Assembly (NCBI GenBank): GCA_003342895.1
Contig: PTFA01000020.1
Coordinates: 7,152,651 to 7,216,650 of the forward strand
Direction: 5' to 3'
Source: Casuarius casuarius
Lineage: Eukaryota; Chordata; Aves; Casuariiformes; Casuariidae
Length of the DNA stretch: 64,000 nt
The notes beneath the pieces are model-generated. The model did no database searches and was not told the origin of the DNA. It worked only from the letters and a program-made list of their open reading frames with translations. How positions within the stretch are numbered: the first letter of the stretch is position 1; each line of letters opens with the position of its first letter. The position numbers and the translations under genes were made by a program. This document shows positions 41,901 to 57,400 of this stretch, in pieces.

Positions 41901-42452
41901 GTTGAAAATATAATCCTGCTTCTTTAAAAGGAAGTCCATATTTAAAATACTATAGTCAGCTTTGACAAGAACATCTGAAAAGGATACATAAAGAGGGGAC
42001 TCTTTGGAAGGCAGGAAAAATTATTAAGTATATTATTACTTAACTGTTCCCCACTGTAGCATCTATAACCCTCTAAATTATTTAAAATTAATACTCTTGC
42101 TCATCATTTCTGGCATGTTAGAGAAGGAGCTTATTTTTTATTCTTTAAACATATTCTGTGTTGCCATTTCCTGTAATTCTATTGAGCATCTTATTTATGT
42201 TTACTTGTTAAATATATAAAGGATTAAACACGGATGTTTTAATGTTTACATTTTATTAATTTAACTATAAAATAATTTAATTTAAAAATTCTTACCTATA
42301 TGAAGGATTTTTTTCCATGACCCCTTTGAGCTCTGTAACTATATGAGCTTTACAACTTTAATTAAGGAAGGGTCTCTAACTTCACGCTTTCCAAAATTTA
42401 GTGGACAGCTTCCTAAAGAAACAAAAAGACAAATATTAAGAGGCTGTAATTT

Positions 42453-42487
<35 letters not shown>

Positions 42488-45400
42488 ATGTATATATATA
42501 TGTATACACAATCATAGCTTTATTTGTTTTCTTTACTGCTTAGATTTATGATACTGTGTTTTTGAAAGAGAGGGACTTTTCCCTGAAGGAATGCTCCAAC
42601 AGACGGAGGAGATAATATTTTTACTGATTTCATGGAGGTTCAGTATTTATTTCTGTTATTTGTGACATGAATTTCATGACACATGTGTGTGTATCGGTTG
42701 GGTACTCAACCCTTTCTTTTGCTTAAGAATTTCATAGTTTTAAGGGAAACAGTTATTGGTGAGATCATTATCATAGAAGAAAAGGAGATTTTCCTTCATA
42801 GCTATAGTCATTCACACAAGTAGCTACGGCCACCTGACCACACACAGACATTTTCTAATTCATTTGAAATTATTCACACTAAATTTCTTGATAATGTTTT
42901 GTCAATAGTTGCTGTGTAATGATTTTCTTTAAAGTTTTTAAATGTAAGGACTCTTACCTCTAACTGGCCATCAAGATCACACATCTTTTTGTTCCCTGAG
43001 AGGATCGGTGTAGTCTTTTGAACTGGATTGCTAATGTGAATATTTGTATTTTAGAGTTTCAGACCATTTTAGTATTTATTATTTATGTAAATGCTCCTAC
43101 CATTTTTTTCTATTTTAGAATATTCATAGAAGATTAATACAAATACATGTGAATAGAGTCAAAGTATTGTTTTTAAATTTAATCCGTATTTGTGGATTTA
43201 TCTTTGATTCTGTTCTCAGCTCTAAGTTAAATTAGATTGTTTTCAAAGATATTTAGAGAATTTTTCTTCTTGCCTTAGACCCTCATTTGATTTTGGTATC
43301 AGTAACATTCTGACCTTTCCGTGTTAAAATAATATCTGAAGAAAAATCCTTTTACTAGATTACAGAAATTTGTCTTGCTCAAGAAATCCACACAGAGTTT
43401 CTGCACTGTGTCACACTTTGTGTTAGTTCCCTGACCAGCACATTTATGAAACTTTGCAGTTTTATATTCCTAAGAGCAGGAAGGATGGGACAAACATACT
43501 GGGCATTCATCTTTCTTTTTAATCAGGAGACTAGCACTATGTACGTAGCCATCCTGTGCTCTGTGGCCTTCTCCCTGGAAGTCCATCCGTTGGTCTGTGC
43601 ATAATCATCTAGGTGACTGAGGGTATGGAACAGCTTCTGTAAGAGGAGGGTCACATAAATTACAACTATTCAGCCTGGGAAAGCGTTGACTAAAAGAAGA
43701 AAGGCTGAAGGTCTGTCTAATCATTACTAGTATGAAGAAGGTGGTCAAGGAATGACTGTTCATTGTCTCTTCCAGAACAAAAGTTGAGAAAGAATTTTTT
43801 GCAAACACTCGCTGTAATCCCCTTCATATTTCATAGTGTTTGGCCCCAGACAAACCACTTGCCTTCATGGTGTTTTTTGTAACGCTCTTATTCAATACTG
43901 TTTTTCAAATGGTAAAATTTTCCTTAAAGCCTCAGCTGATATAATCATGTGATAATAGCTCAGATTTCTTTAGAAAGGGTGGGGGGAAAGCAAAAATTTT
44001 AAAAAAATTTTTGATACTCTGATAGTGGCTAGTTTAGTTTACAAATTTTACTGTGACTTAAAAAGATAAAAAACCCAACATCATTAATTTTTTAAATTCT
44101 CATAAATTTGGGGATATTTTTGTAAGATTCCTTTTTGGCTTTACTGCAATTTATTTGGAAAGGATTAAGTTGTAATTATAGACAGACAAGAAACACATTC
44201 AATCAAGATGACCTCTGACGGACTCCATTGCACTCATCACGGTATGTTGTTACACAGTAGCACAGCATCACCTGAATTTATTTTTCGCATGACTTGTTTG
44301 AGCGATAAGAACATAAAGTGTGTATAAAATCAGTACCCCATCCTTCTTAAGGGAATCATATGTACATAAATATTTTGTGCAATTTTCCTGTGCTATTTCT
44401 GGAGCACCCCAACTTTATATGAGCTTAATTGCGTTGTTTTATTATTTGCATTCTATTTTGTTATTTAGTAAGCTCCTAGTTAGCATGAGAAATAATGAGA
44501 GGGCTTTCAGAATGCACATTAATGCAGGAGCTTTTCCTCTCTGGCTGACATTTCCTATAGACCTACTGTACAAGTGTCATTTGGGAAAATAATATTTGTC
44601 ACAAATGTATTAGCATGAGGAGTAAAGTAAAAAAAAATTTAAACAAAACCAAATTATTATGTATTTTTCTCTTTTTTAATGGAAGAGATATATATTTCAC
44701 ACCATTGCTAATCTTGCACAAATCATGGTACAGACCACTTCATTACTGACCGCTTTGGCAGTATGCGGCCAGAGCTTTGACAGAACAGGCAGTTCGAAGG
44801 GTCATCTAATACTATGCAATTCTGTTTGAGCCTGGAGATTTGAAAGGAGGACCAGCCATGAAATTTAAGGTCTTTTCCCATGCTCCATCATCTCACTGAG
44901 AGTTTAAATAAAACATTGGGGGAGCAAAACAAGTTGAGAGTTCTTTGGAGATGGTAAGGAACAAACCAAGTAAACAACGAATCACTGCTTTGGCACCGGG
45001 GGGCACATGCCTGCCAGTCTTCCTGAGCGCTGCGAAACGACTGATAGACTGTACAGGTATCCTTATGGCAAATACTCTTAAGAATTAACTAACTAAAATG
45101 TTTATTTTTATACCTGGCAAATCATGTAACTGTATATTGTCACAACAGTGTTATACACCAAATCTACCAGCTGCCGTCTCTTCAAATTCCCACCTCAGTC
45201 CTCAGCTTTCCCTCTACCATCAGTGGAAAAACATTGCCTAGGAATCAAGGCACTATTGCCAGTCCAGCTTTTTCTACCGAGGCTATCAGAGGTAAGAACT
45301 TTTCCTAAGTCAGATATGTTTTCTGGTGAATTTGACAGAATTTGTCAGCCTAGCACAAAATAAAAATGTTGCTGCATCCCAAGTCATAATGGAATCCAGA

Positions 45401-48400
45401 TTTTACAATGATTAAGGTTTCCACAGCCAAAAGAGAAATGCCACAAATTCATTTCTTTCTAGGGCAAATTAGGCTACAAAATGAACACTAATTATTTTAC
45501 TTTGAACAGAGATGATCCATTTGCACACAAGTAATTCTGCTTTCAAAATATCCCATTCGGACACTACTGACTTAGCATTGTTGCCAGGAAAATACCTTTC
45601 TTCTTTCTCATCTCTTTCTCTTGCTTTTAGTACTTTCCCTTTTCCTTCCTATGCTCTGCTTGTGATTCGAGAAGTACCTCAGCTCCAAGGACCTCGCCTT
45701 CTGTTGGATGTTTCCAAACCTTGCCTGGCCTCAGCCAAAGGGGTCGGCACACTGTGAAGCAGCTCTGCCACTCAGAGTGGGCTCATTAGCGGGAGGCTGG
45801 GCACCACTGGACATTGTTTCGTTGCTAACCCGGAGACGAAACAATGTCCACCGGAGCCCAGGCTTCCACTGATCCCTTTCCATCCAAACAGAGTGCTTAA
45901 CCTATACGGTCACCTGAATGACGAGGCCCTTTATGTTTAGCACCTTCTCTGGATAGTTTAATATGAAGTAATTCCATCAATGTTTCATACTCTTGTTTCA
46001 TTAATTTTTTGAAGGAAGAATGTATTATTAAATGTTCAGTCCCTTCCCTCTTATCAGTTCAATTAAGGTACAGGAGGTACATTCACAAAGATATCCTCCA
46101 GCAAAACTAGAATTAACATCTGATATTTTGAGGATTAAAAAGTCTAGCAAAACCATAAAAATAAAAGGTTTTCAAGCTCCTCTTAGGTATAACATACAGA
46201 GTGTGCAATGAAGTGCAAGTAGTATTCTTCATATGAAAAAGAATTGTTTCTGGTTGTTGTAGTTTTTTGTTTTTCTTTTTATGAAAGGAATTTCGTAAAT
46301 GATGGGGAGGCATGTGAAGAACTCAGAAATGTAAACAAAAAGTGATTGAAAAAAAGAAAAAGACTGACATAATTAAAAGATACAAACTTCAGAATTAAGG
46401 ATGCAGAGAAACTTTAATTCTGTCTTTTTCTTTCCCCCGTCAACTTCTGTCTACATCACTGAGCACACGTTATGCTATTTTGATTATCCATTAGGAATCT
46501 TACATCCTGCATGCTATCACATTGTATATTGAGAGTCATCTATTAATTACAATTAAGCTGTACAATTAAGTATAGTTTCCCTGATGAACTTTTATCGATT
46601 AAGTCCTTGAGTTTTCTTATGGTAGTTTTGAAATGTCTATAGATTTCCAAATATATTTGACTACACACAGATAATATTTGAATGGTTTCATTTCATGTGT
46701 ATAAATAATACTTGTGTGGATGATAATCTGTGAAGCTTAAATCCAGGTGGTCAGTGATGTTTGGCACTACTTATGGTTACCCGATTAGCTATAACAACAG
46801 AAGCAGAAGGCCTGGAAAAATTCTTCTGACTTCAAATTTCTCTTAGAGGTAATAGTTGAGGTTTAAAAAGTAGATAACAGAGTTGAATAACAGGAAAAAA
46901 CAGTAGATAACTGGGCTGAATAATTATGGAAATTTCAAAATCTTTGCCTTGGTGAGCTACGGACTAATCAAATGTACAGTTCTTGAAAAAAAAAAAAGAA
47001 GGGAAAAGGATTATAGGATATAATGATTTGATGCTGAGATTTAGGGTTTTTTTCCTCATCACAGTGATTTCCAAGTATTTGTTTATAGGTCCCTTTTAAC
47101 TGCAAAGAATATAGGCAGAGGAGTGTCCAAAACATTTAATTCTCTTTGGGTACTTGCTTTACTTGGGAATTTGGTACAGAGCCCTGTTCCCAGGGAAGTA
47201 AAAGACCATGCAATCTAAAATCAATTCTGAGTCAGGCTAACTTTGCCTTGCTTGCATACTAACAAAACAGTACATCTTTTTGCTTTTGTTTTGGCTGGCC
47301 CAAACTTCCCCGTTAGCTTTACTCATGCAAAACCACTAATCACAGTGAGTTGTGTAAGACAGAACTTAACCCTTTATGTGTAATCGAGATAGGCAGTTTT
47401 CTTACCCACATAACGACTCAGGTTCTTCAAAATCTTTTCTTGTGCAAGGGTGAGATTTTAGTAAAGCATCTAGCAGATTTTTTCAGAACATTTCAGATTG
47501 TCAAAAGTATGGCAAAAAAATTAAAACATCTTTTTTTTGATCAGAAATTTCTTACTGTGCAGTAAGAAGAGGGTTTTCTGGCCAGTAGAATAATTGGTTT
47601 AACATTTGTGACAGAAATGTGACGTAAAATACCATCTTTAAATAGATAACTTTCTTGACTAGGAGAAAAACCCACACCGGGTCCGTGTGACAGGGTCTTC
47701 TTTTTCTAGGATATTCATCCTCCTCTGCTTCCCATGACTTCTTTTGTCTCTGTTCTCAAAACATAAGCCCTTCTCTCCACTTCCTGGCAGCTTGCTTTGT
47801 CTCCTTCACATTTCCCCCTATTTAATTACATTAAAATTCTAGTTTTGCTGCCTAATTATGTTGAATTTCAGTCATTTTTAATGCTGCTTATTACCACTAT
47901 TTATTTACTTAAGATGTCCTATGACTGACTTCATCCTGTGACTGCACCAACACTGTTTCAAACCTACACCATTGTCTGTTTATTTCTGTTTTTTTAATTG
48001 CGAGACAGTTTATTCTGTCCACCATAATTCAACTAGCTTTATAGTTACATGATACAATCAGAATGAACAGCCCAGCTCAGCAAGAGAAGGCAATTTTAAA
48101 ACAGTGGTAATTCTGTAGAATGCTCTTCTCCTGGATGTGGCAGTTCCACAATTGCCAGGAACATGGTTCTCCCCGTGGTGGGCAGTCGAGCGGCAGAACC
48201 GGGGCCGTCAGCAAGGAGAAGTGCTCCCAGAGCCCTCTGACAGCAGCGAGGTTCCTGCAGAAGCCAGCTCCGCTGCTCAGTCTTACTGCACATAATGCAG
48301 TGGTGCCCACGGCTCGAGCACCTCACACGTGCTGTGTGTGGACTGAGTAATTCTGTCCCAAGCAACCCTCACATCAGCCTCCTGCGCAAAGGTGACTTAT

Positions 48401-51400
48401 TTGGGACTGTGCCGTCTACAGCCTTTCACCAAAGCTCTAAATGAGGCTGTCGGAGTTCCCCAGAAGTGACTCCTTCCATTCGTGCAGGGACTCCAGAAAC
48501 ACTGAATTCTCTCCAGCCTCTCCCATTTCTCTACCCACTGTGCATGGTTCCTTTCTCTCTCATGCCTTCATTGTACATAGCACAAGTAAAGATGGAGAGT
48601 ATTTTGGCTTTTTTTTTCTTTTTTTTTAATATGGTGTGCCTAATGAGAGCATATATTCCTGTGTGTATGTTACAGAGCGTTCTGTAATGCCAATCATTCC
48701 TTTGACTTTATTGCCATGCTCAGGAAAAAGTTTCTGATTAATGAGTCTTTTTACCCATGCAGTCAAGCAAAAAACTAAGAGATACCATTTAAATCTAGTG
48801 AGTTGCAGAGGCAGGCAGAGGAATCAGCATAGCATAAGTTGTTCACGTGTTTGACTGATTTATGGCATATTACACAATGAAAATAGTGAAGGAATATTCT
48901 TGCTTTACCTTTTAATAGAGCACTGTGCCATACAATATTTTCATCTACTGAAAATATTTTTATGAATATGGATAAAGCATGTATATTTCCAAAAAACCCC
49001 ACTTACATAAGCATATGCATCAATGACATAATTGGAAGCACTTATGAAACCATGTATTAACTCTAAAATACAAAATGAAAACTGTATATTAATTGTTTTA
49101 TAAGCCCTCCTGTGTTTATATTTTATTAACTTTTTAATATTGTCATGTATCATGCTAGCCTGTGATATTCTTCTAAATAAGGTACTATTTTTACTTTGTT
49201 AAAATAAATGAGCATTTCAGATGAGCAGTTTGATTTTGAGGAAAGCACATAATGTTTTTTCTTTTATTCCCTGATTCTTTCAAGGGCATTATATCATATC
49301 ATAAAGCTGATGATTCTGTCAGATAAAGTTGCAGATTACTTTGAACTTTACACGGTATCTAAAGACTTTTAAATTTATTAATATTATCACCAGCAAACCC
49401 TAACAACATTTGGAATAATAAGACAGCCAATAACCTTTTTTTTCTGAATGTTTCTGTTACAAAGTACCGCAATGACATAATCCTCCTCCGCCTCATTCCC
49501 TTCCCTGACGAGAATTTTATCAGAGTACAAATGTTAGGAAACTCAGTGAAAATACAGTTTAATGCAGCCAGTTAAATTGCCTGAGAGGAAACAGTGCATA
49601 CAGCTTTTCTAAAGCCTTTCCCCTGAGGCCATTAACTAAGAAACTGGTCACTAACTGCTGGTAACAAACCATTTTGGAGGGATTATTGCTATTACCAGTA
49701 TGCAGTGGTTTATGGCTACATTTTGTTAAAGAGATTAGGAACTGTAACATGCATGGGCCCACAGTATAGGAAAAATCAATTCTTTTCCCTTGTGATTAAC
49801 AGCAGCTTTTCTTCCAGTCTTGAGTGTGCATAGTGGATTTCATTATTTGTCATAGCTCTCAATGCTGTAAAATAGACTTTTCATAATGGCCAGGATTCAA
49901 ATGAAAAGAGTGAAACCATAATACAGACTTCTGGGAAAGTATGATTCATCTAGAAACCACACATTTGCTAGATTTTAGCTATTTCAAGAATTTTAGCTGC
50001 CATTGAGAGCTGGTTGACGGAACAATATTGAGTAGCTTTCCATTCCTGTGATTAGCTGTTTCTTGGTGAAGGCAACAGCATTGCTGAAAAAATAAACAAG
50101 GTTATACTCTTCATTTTATATAACAATGTGTTGTGAGATTAGGTGCAAGAATGGGGTTTTGATCAGGATGTTTCTAGCACACTACAGCTAGTACAGCTCA
50201 TTTGCCAATTATTACACTTTACATAATCTCTAGTATTAACAAGAGTAGATCAGCCTTCGTCATACGGGAAAGTGCAGACTCTTGGAAAGTTCAGCACTCT
50301 AATTAGGAAAAGTTCTGTGGAGGTCCCAAAATCTTCTTTTTGTTCTTTTTTGAAGGAACTCCATCTAAGAAGGTATTTTGACAGCTTTGTTATATAAACG
50401 ATATTGTTGAGTTAGAATACAGATTACAAATATGTTATTTGCATGGGAAACGTGTTTTTCACTCTATTCTATTCACCCCCATCTTTTAATTTAAAAAAAA
50501 AACATAGATCAGAACATATCATTAGCTATGCTTCTTAGTGAACCTGACTTTTCTCCAGAAATTTACATCTTTCTCTCATTTTCTGTTAAGGTTTCTTACC
50601 CTGTTTTCTCACCTAAAGAATTATAATGAGGTAGAGTGAATGAGATCTATGGGGAGAGCAGTGGACCTAGAGACTAAAGGTAAAAGGATGATTGATGGTA
50701 TGAAATTACCATAAAAGTACAATCAGGATCAGATTTTAAAATGAATTTTTAAGCAGCCTAAGAGATACTCTTTGATTTGTAGTCTGGTGGAATGGATAAT
50801 GTCTCATTCAGTGGATAAAGTTTCTCACTGTGTGACTTGAGCTTTTTCTGATCTTTCTGACTGGGAGTAAAATGGAACCAAAGCTTAAAGTGGTTTTTAA
50901 TGTGGAAAATATCAAACACAATATTCTTAATGTCAAAACCTAGGCATAGCAGGTGAGAAAAGAAAAATAAATATAAGAAAATTATAGTGTTGGTATTATT
51001 ATATCAGATAAAGATGCTATCTTGTCTTCTAAGCATCCTCTTGATCTATAAAAATATTTTAAACCTAAGTGAAGAAAGGGTCAGATCCTTATGTTGATAT
51101 GAAAAAACACAGATCTTTGAATAGCTTAAGATTTAAATATTTGTGAGCTTGTTAAAAAAATCAGTAAAGCCCACCAATATATTAAAATACAACACAATTA
51201 CTCTAATTTTTGTCTGTTTGAGCAAAACATGATATAAAATAGTCTCGTGATCCCTGTGTATCAAAAAACAATTTACATTGCTTCTGCATTCAGTCAGCTA
51301 AAACCACAGTTTAGTGGGTATTTAAGTGTGTGAACTATTCTGTGAAACTATTCCTGTATAATTGCATCAAATATTAAAATAAATTTAGACAAGTTTTAAG

Positions 51401-54400
51401 TTAAAATCAGAACATTTTTATTCTTCTAATTTAGTACATTCATATGAAGCAACTAATTGGCTTTCTAGGATTCATGTTAGAAATGATTATGTTATTGACA
51501 GTCTTCTTATTTTAATAAAACTCTTTCAGTTGTGAATTCTTATTTTTTCTCCCACTACTTTGGTTTTTTTATTTATTTAATCTAGGGGAGTAAAATAGGA
51601 TGGAAATACATTTTAAAATAGTACAGATTTTTTGTATGCTAATTCATTTTTCTTTCAAGTAAAAGGAAATTTATAATTAATTTACTTTTTCCTATATATG
51701 CAATAAAGAGGAATGTGTATACCATTTATAGTATAACCTAAGAGGATTCCATTTATTGCATGGATCTTTATTATGTGGCTGGGTATTGTGATATTAAAAT
51801 TACAGACAATATTTTAAAATAGTTTAACATTATAAAAAATCCTAAAATTTCCAACAGTTGCTTCTTATGACAGTTTTCATTTTTTTCCCTCCTACTGACA
51901 GTTCCCATAATGACTTTAATCATATAGTCTGGAAATGGAGCAGGTTACTGAACAGCAACAAACTCACTGGTCAATGTCGGTGTCACTTTTCTGGGAGCAG
52001 GACTTTTTGAGCATCAAGGAACTAATTTTAACAGCCTGCTGGAAAAGTGTTAAGTGCATTAACTCCCTGTCAATCACATTTTTAGCATGCTGGCCAAATT
52101 ATTATTATTTGGCTCGAGACATTCTCTTGAAACTTATTTGTATGGTATTCTTATCTGTGTACCTTATGTGACTAATGATGATTGTTTATGGAGAGGTGCC
52201 TGTCCAATTATTTTTGAAGGAACACAAGAATGCAGAATGACTGGAAGCATCAGGTTTTTGCCAGAGAATGCCTCAGGTAAGAGGAGAATGGCTAGAGGCT
52301 ATAAGGAATCACAAGAGACAAGTCAGAGTCGTAAATTGGGAAACTGACATATCTCATCTAATATACTTGCTAACTAGGCCTTTAAAAACCTTGACATTTA
52401 ACTAAGTTTGTGGAAAAGTTATAGATTTTGTCCTTTTCTATTGGCTATAACTCATTAATATGATGAACTGAGGTGTTTATAATCATTACCAACATTAGCA
52501 GACTAGCATATGGGATCATTTAGAGATGCAGTTAAGCACCTAACAGCTGCTCAGTTGTTTACATAGGTTGTGCCTTTTTCAAAGTCAAGTCAGTCGAAAA
52601 TGATATTGCAAGTTATTTACCCTTTTGGTACTTCAGTGTGTGAAATGGGATAAAAGAATACTGTTATTCAGCTGAGGCATTTAAATAATGCTTTGGAAGT
52701 CATGGCCTGCTTAGAACAGACCACAATCTTTACTGGAAAACGGAAATTTCTGATGGTTTCAAGGAAAAAAAGGTAGCATAAAAACAACCTTTGCAGTGAA
52801 TGCAGCCTATTTACTCAAATTGATTTAAATACGTTTGGGAATTAATGGCAAAATAAACTTTGTCTTTATCCATTAATGTTTCAAGGTTGAGATATACTGT
52901 GTAATTAAATACTTTCTCTATCCTGATTCTGACTCTGTGTGTGTAGATTTTAATACGGGTGCAAACATCTAATTTCTGTTTAGAAAAAACAAGCCACAGA
53001 ATTCTGTGAAAAGAAACAGCAAAAGGAACTTGCTGCAATAAGAAGAGCAGAGATGATTACAAAAAAGGTAGGAGGAGGCACTATAGCACAAGCTGTATAA
53101 GACCGTGAGCTCTAATTTTTTGAACAGCTTTCCTATGTAAAGAATTAATTTAAAACAACATAATGTGCAAGCAAGCATTTTTACACTTAGGAATTGCTAT
53201 AATTATTCTAAAAAGCAGGGAAAATGTGGAGGGAGCTCTTCAGTGGGGGGGAGAAAAGCTATTAGGGATTGTTTTCCCAGGACAGGAAACTGAAATTCAG
53301 TAGGAAATGGCATTTTGACAACTACTTTGTATTTCCAGCTGAAATGGAGTCTTGCTAATTTAGTGGAACTGGAAAACAGTTAATTGAGACAAAAGCCCCT
53401 CCTTAATCTTCCCTGCGAGCAACTGTATCAAATAATATAGGATTTGAGTTAACTCTTCTAGCACTAAGAATTTATTAGTTTTACGAAATATACTTTCAAA
53501 CATGAATAAATTATACTGTAACAGATTATAGCAGGAGAGAAAATGACTACTCCTATTCAGGTTGTGTGACGTTTTCCATGCTACCCCCATTTGCAGCAGC
53601 TCATAACTTTCTGAAAACTTCCAGCTGCCAGACTGAAGTTTTCTTAGTTTAGGTCTCTGGTGAATGAAAATTATTTGGGGGAAGCTTGCAATGTGGAATT
53701 TAACTATGGTTCCATTATTTCTGGATACACATGAAGAAAAACAATAGTCCATTATGCAAACATTCTTGTTTCTTCTGCACAATCCTGTCCTTCAAATAGA
53801 AGGCGAAAGAGGGATCTTGAAAATATAAGTTACTATAAGAATAGTCATCACTGAGGAAAAAATATGTTGGAATGCTTTAGAAAAAAAATTAACACTGGAG
53901 ATTTTGAAAGTCCAAATCCAACAATGTACAGAACATTTTGTATGAACTTGTGGACTGCAAATGAGTAATTGCATCTCCACATTGGAGTATCTTAAATACT
54001 TTTGAAAACAATGAAAATCTTAGAAGAACTTCCATTTTTTGTCCAGTTTACTGTTGTATTCCCCAGGTTCTTTGTCCTTAGGAAAATTTCTTCAGTGCAC
54101 CTTTAGCACGTTTTTCATGTGATAATCACACAGGCTTATTCAATATAGTGTTCTTTAACTGATCACTTATGATCAATTATTACTTGGCGGTAAGCTGGCT
54201 GGTCTGAGATTGCTCAAGATTGTAAGACTGCAGTAAGTAGTGAAATAAGTAAGCAAGACTGCAGATGTAGTGAAATTAAATCACAACGTTTCAGTAGGTG
54301 TAGCCTCCTTGAAATGCTACAGATCTACCTAGCCATTCTGTTGTGAATCTGATCTTTCAGTGGGCCAAGCTGAAGGGGCATGTTAATTTTCTTCTGATTA

Positions 54401-57400
54401 CACTGGAAGGCATTACCTAGTGAATTTAAAAAGTCACTGTAAGCCACCTTGAAAAGACATTTGTCCTAGGAAAAATAAAATGAGAATCTGGCTTTTCAAA
54501 TTGTTGCTGCCACCCTCTTCAGTTGAGGAATTCAGTTCCACAGGTATTCTGGCAGGAATGTTCACAGAAGTAATAGGACTCTTAAATGTTGGTATTTACA
54601 CCAGAAACTTGAGTACAAATTATTCCCATCCAGTGAAGAAAAAGTAAACATATAATATCACTCAATGTCTGTAGAAAAACAGTAAAATATTTTAACAAAT
54701 TGCTTTCAGGTAATCTGCAGGACAGGAATGACTGGAAAAACTATTTAGTATGCAAGTGCTTCAGATAAGAAAGGAAATAATTCCTATCTCAAGAGATTGC
54801 AAGCTAGACAGGCAGTCAAGGCAAAAGGAAGGCAGAACATGCATCCACATTTGACTATATATAGGCATTTGTGTGTGTCACTGGTAATTAGTGTTCCCTT
54901 TACACTTCTTTTTCTGAACAGAACCATGAGAGTTATGTGAAGACAACTGTGAAACCTTTAGGCAATATGTTTTCCCCAATCTACAGATATATTTCCTTTA
55001 AAGAACAATAATTTTACTATGAAGAGCAATGTATAGCAATAAATATACAACATACAGGCCTCTCATTTCTGCTGTACTAGTCTCTGCCTCTGAATACTCT
55101 TAAAGGACCATGGCAGATCTCACAACTTGTTCCCACCTCTTTCCATCAGAGAATTTTTTTTCCTATTACTAGTACCTCAATATGAAGAACTCCTTGTTCT
55201 TGTTCAGTGTAATTCCTCCATCTTCTTGGTCATGCAGGCAGCTGGAAATGACAGGTATCTCAGAGATCATTTGCTTCTGTTTCTATCATTGTAATAACAT
55301 GTCATCATTCTTCATAGACCTCCCCTATTCCTGATTAAATCTTTCCACATATCATTCTCCTTTGCTGAACTCAAAATTAATCTTATTATTTTATTTTGGT
55401 GTCATTCAGTTGGTATTTTTTTCTCCTTCCTTGTCCTGTTAGCTTATAGCATTGTCTTTTGGTAGATGTTCAGAGTCAAAAATTCTCTGAAAACAAAAGG
55501 TCTAGGCATTGTCACTGTGATGCACCTGTGGTGCTCTTTCCTTTCTCATTGGTAAACTAACTTCTCTTTTGCCAATAGCGACATGACTGTCATAATCAGT
55601 CACTCCCTGAAAATCCTTTGGTCATGCAGATACCATGAATATTTCCAGAGTGGCTCTACAGATAACCTATGGCACAGAACCTAATCCGCTGCCCCAGCCA
55701 GGCACGCAGCTGGACAGAGGGAGGAAAGGGTGCAGATTGCCTCAGCTGCCTGCACCAGCACTTGTATGACAGACCGACCTGGCAAACTTTAGGTTTTCTT
55801 TGCTCCAAGTGCAGCAAGGCTGCTTTGTCATACAAACTCCATGACACTTCTGTGATACTGAGCTGTGGAGACGGGGTCATTCATTCAAATAAAATGACTA
55901 GATAAAAGTGAATAAGGGAAATATCTACTACAGTCACTGGAAATAAGCCCTTCTAAAGAGATGATGTTGAAGGGAGCACATCTTCCCTCCAGAATGAAAA
56001 AAGGCTAAGGAAGAGTCATTTTCTTTCCTTCCTAACAGAATTGGACCATGCTTAATGAATAAATTTGGACTACAGATTGGTAAAATTGTTTCATTTAAAG
56101 TTCTACATTTAATCTCCCTTTCTGTACTTACAAAGCAAATGTACTAACAGAAAAGGGGAAAACCACAATGATCCAGCTCCTATTTATTCTCTGCATTTGA
56201 TCTGATTTTGTAAAATACCTTCCTCTAAATGTGAGTGGATTGTTACGTCTTTCCATGTGAAGTTATCTGAACCAGACTACACCAAGATAAAAATGACTTT
56301 TTATTCTGAGTCTAAACTTGCAGTTAGCCTTTTCTACCATTCTGTAGGCTAAAACCTCAGATCTCAACATACCAAAATTGTAGCTCCAGCCCCAAGTTTT
56401 GTTGCTTAGATAGTACATCAATTATATAACAGCTCTTTTATCCTGTTTTCTATTAGTTAATTGATAGGAATAAGTGAGTAGAAGTTAATTATTTGTAGTA
56501 ATACCAGCAGGAAATTAAGAAAGAAATACGAAATATTTTTGCCTCAGTTTGAGGTACAGTTTGTTATTGTGGAGGTCAGTGAAGTTAGCAAAGAAAGTTA
56601 ATACCAGATGCATACAGTGTATGAGCTAAATTTGTAAGAGCATTTTCTGGGAAGGTGTATGTCTAAGTCTTCCAGTAGAAAGTATTGTTAATAAAACAGC
56701 AGCTCTGTAGATTCAAACCCTACGAGTGTCTAAGTGCTCTAAATGTGTTGGGCTGCCCACGTTGTTTTCAGATTGGCTGTTCTGTTCAGCATGCAGGCTT
56801 AGCACTGTGCATTAACAGCTGCTGACTTCAACGGGGCCTTTAATCCTACACATGAGTATATCTCTCTCTGCTTCACAAATCCAAAATTTATTTAATCAGA
56901 TCTGAGACATGTGCGTCATCAGACATGAATGGAATAATTTTAGAGAAGGAACTGGAAAAGTACTTGGAACATTCATTGTTTATTAAAACAATACTCATGG
57001 ATATACTTTATTGCTTCCATTTCCATTTTCTTGTCTTATTACAGTTTATGAGAAGTGAACAAAAGGCTGTAACCTCTTCTGTATAGGTCTTCCTTACTTC
57101 TGTCATATACCAATATTTAAGCGTGAGGAATGATGAATCAACAGCCATGATGCCCCTTGCGGCTTTGCGAACGCCTCACTAACGTCCATGCATACAGAAG
57201 TAGAGCTCTCATAATGCGGTCCTTACTTAAGGAATCAATGTGACCCAGTGGCAGTAACATCCAATTTGGCTCTTTTCCTGACTCGATCACCAGTTTGCAG
57301 AACAATCTTGTGCTAATCACATAATATTCAGTACCTAATTTTCTTATCTATAAGACTGGGTAACAACTTTCACTTTATCTGTAAACAAATAAAAACACTT

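Noticed and set aside
48077..48365. Two overlapping minus-strand frames of 77 and 89 codons
   Set aside because: They follow from a GC-rich patch; both strands are open and neither peptide resembles a protein family.
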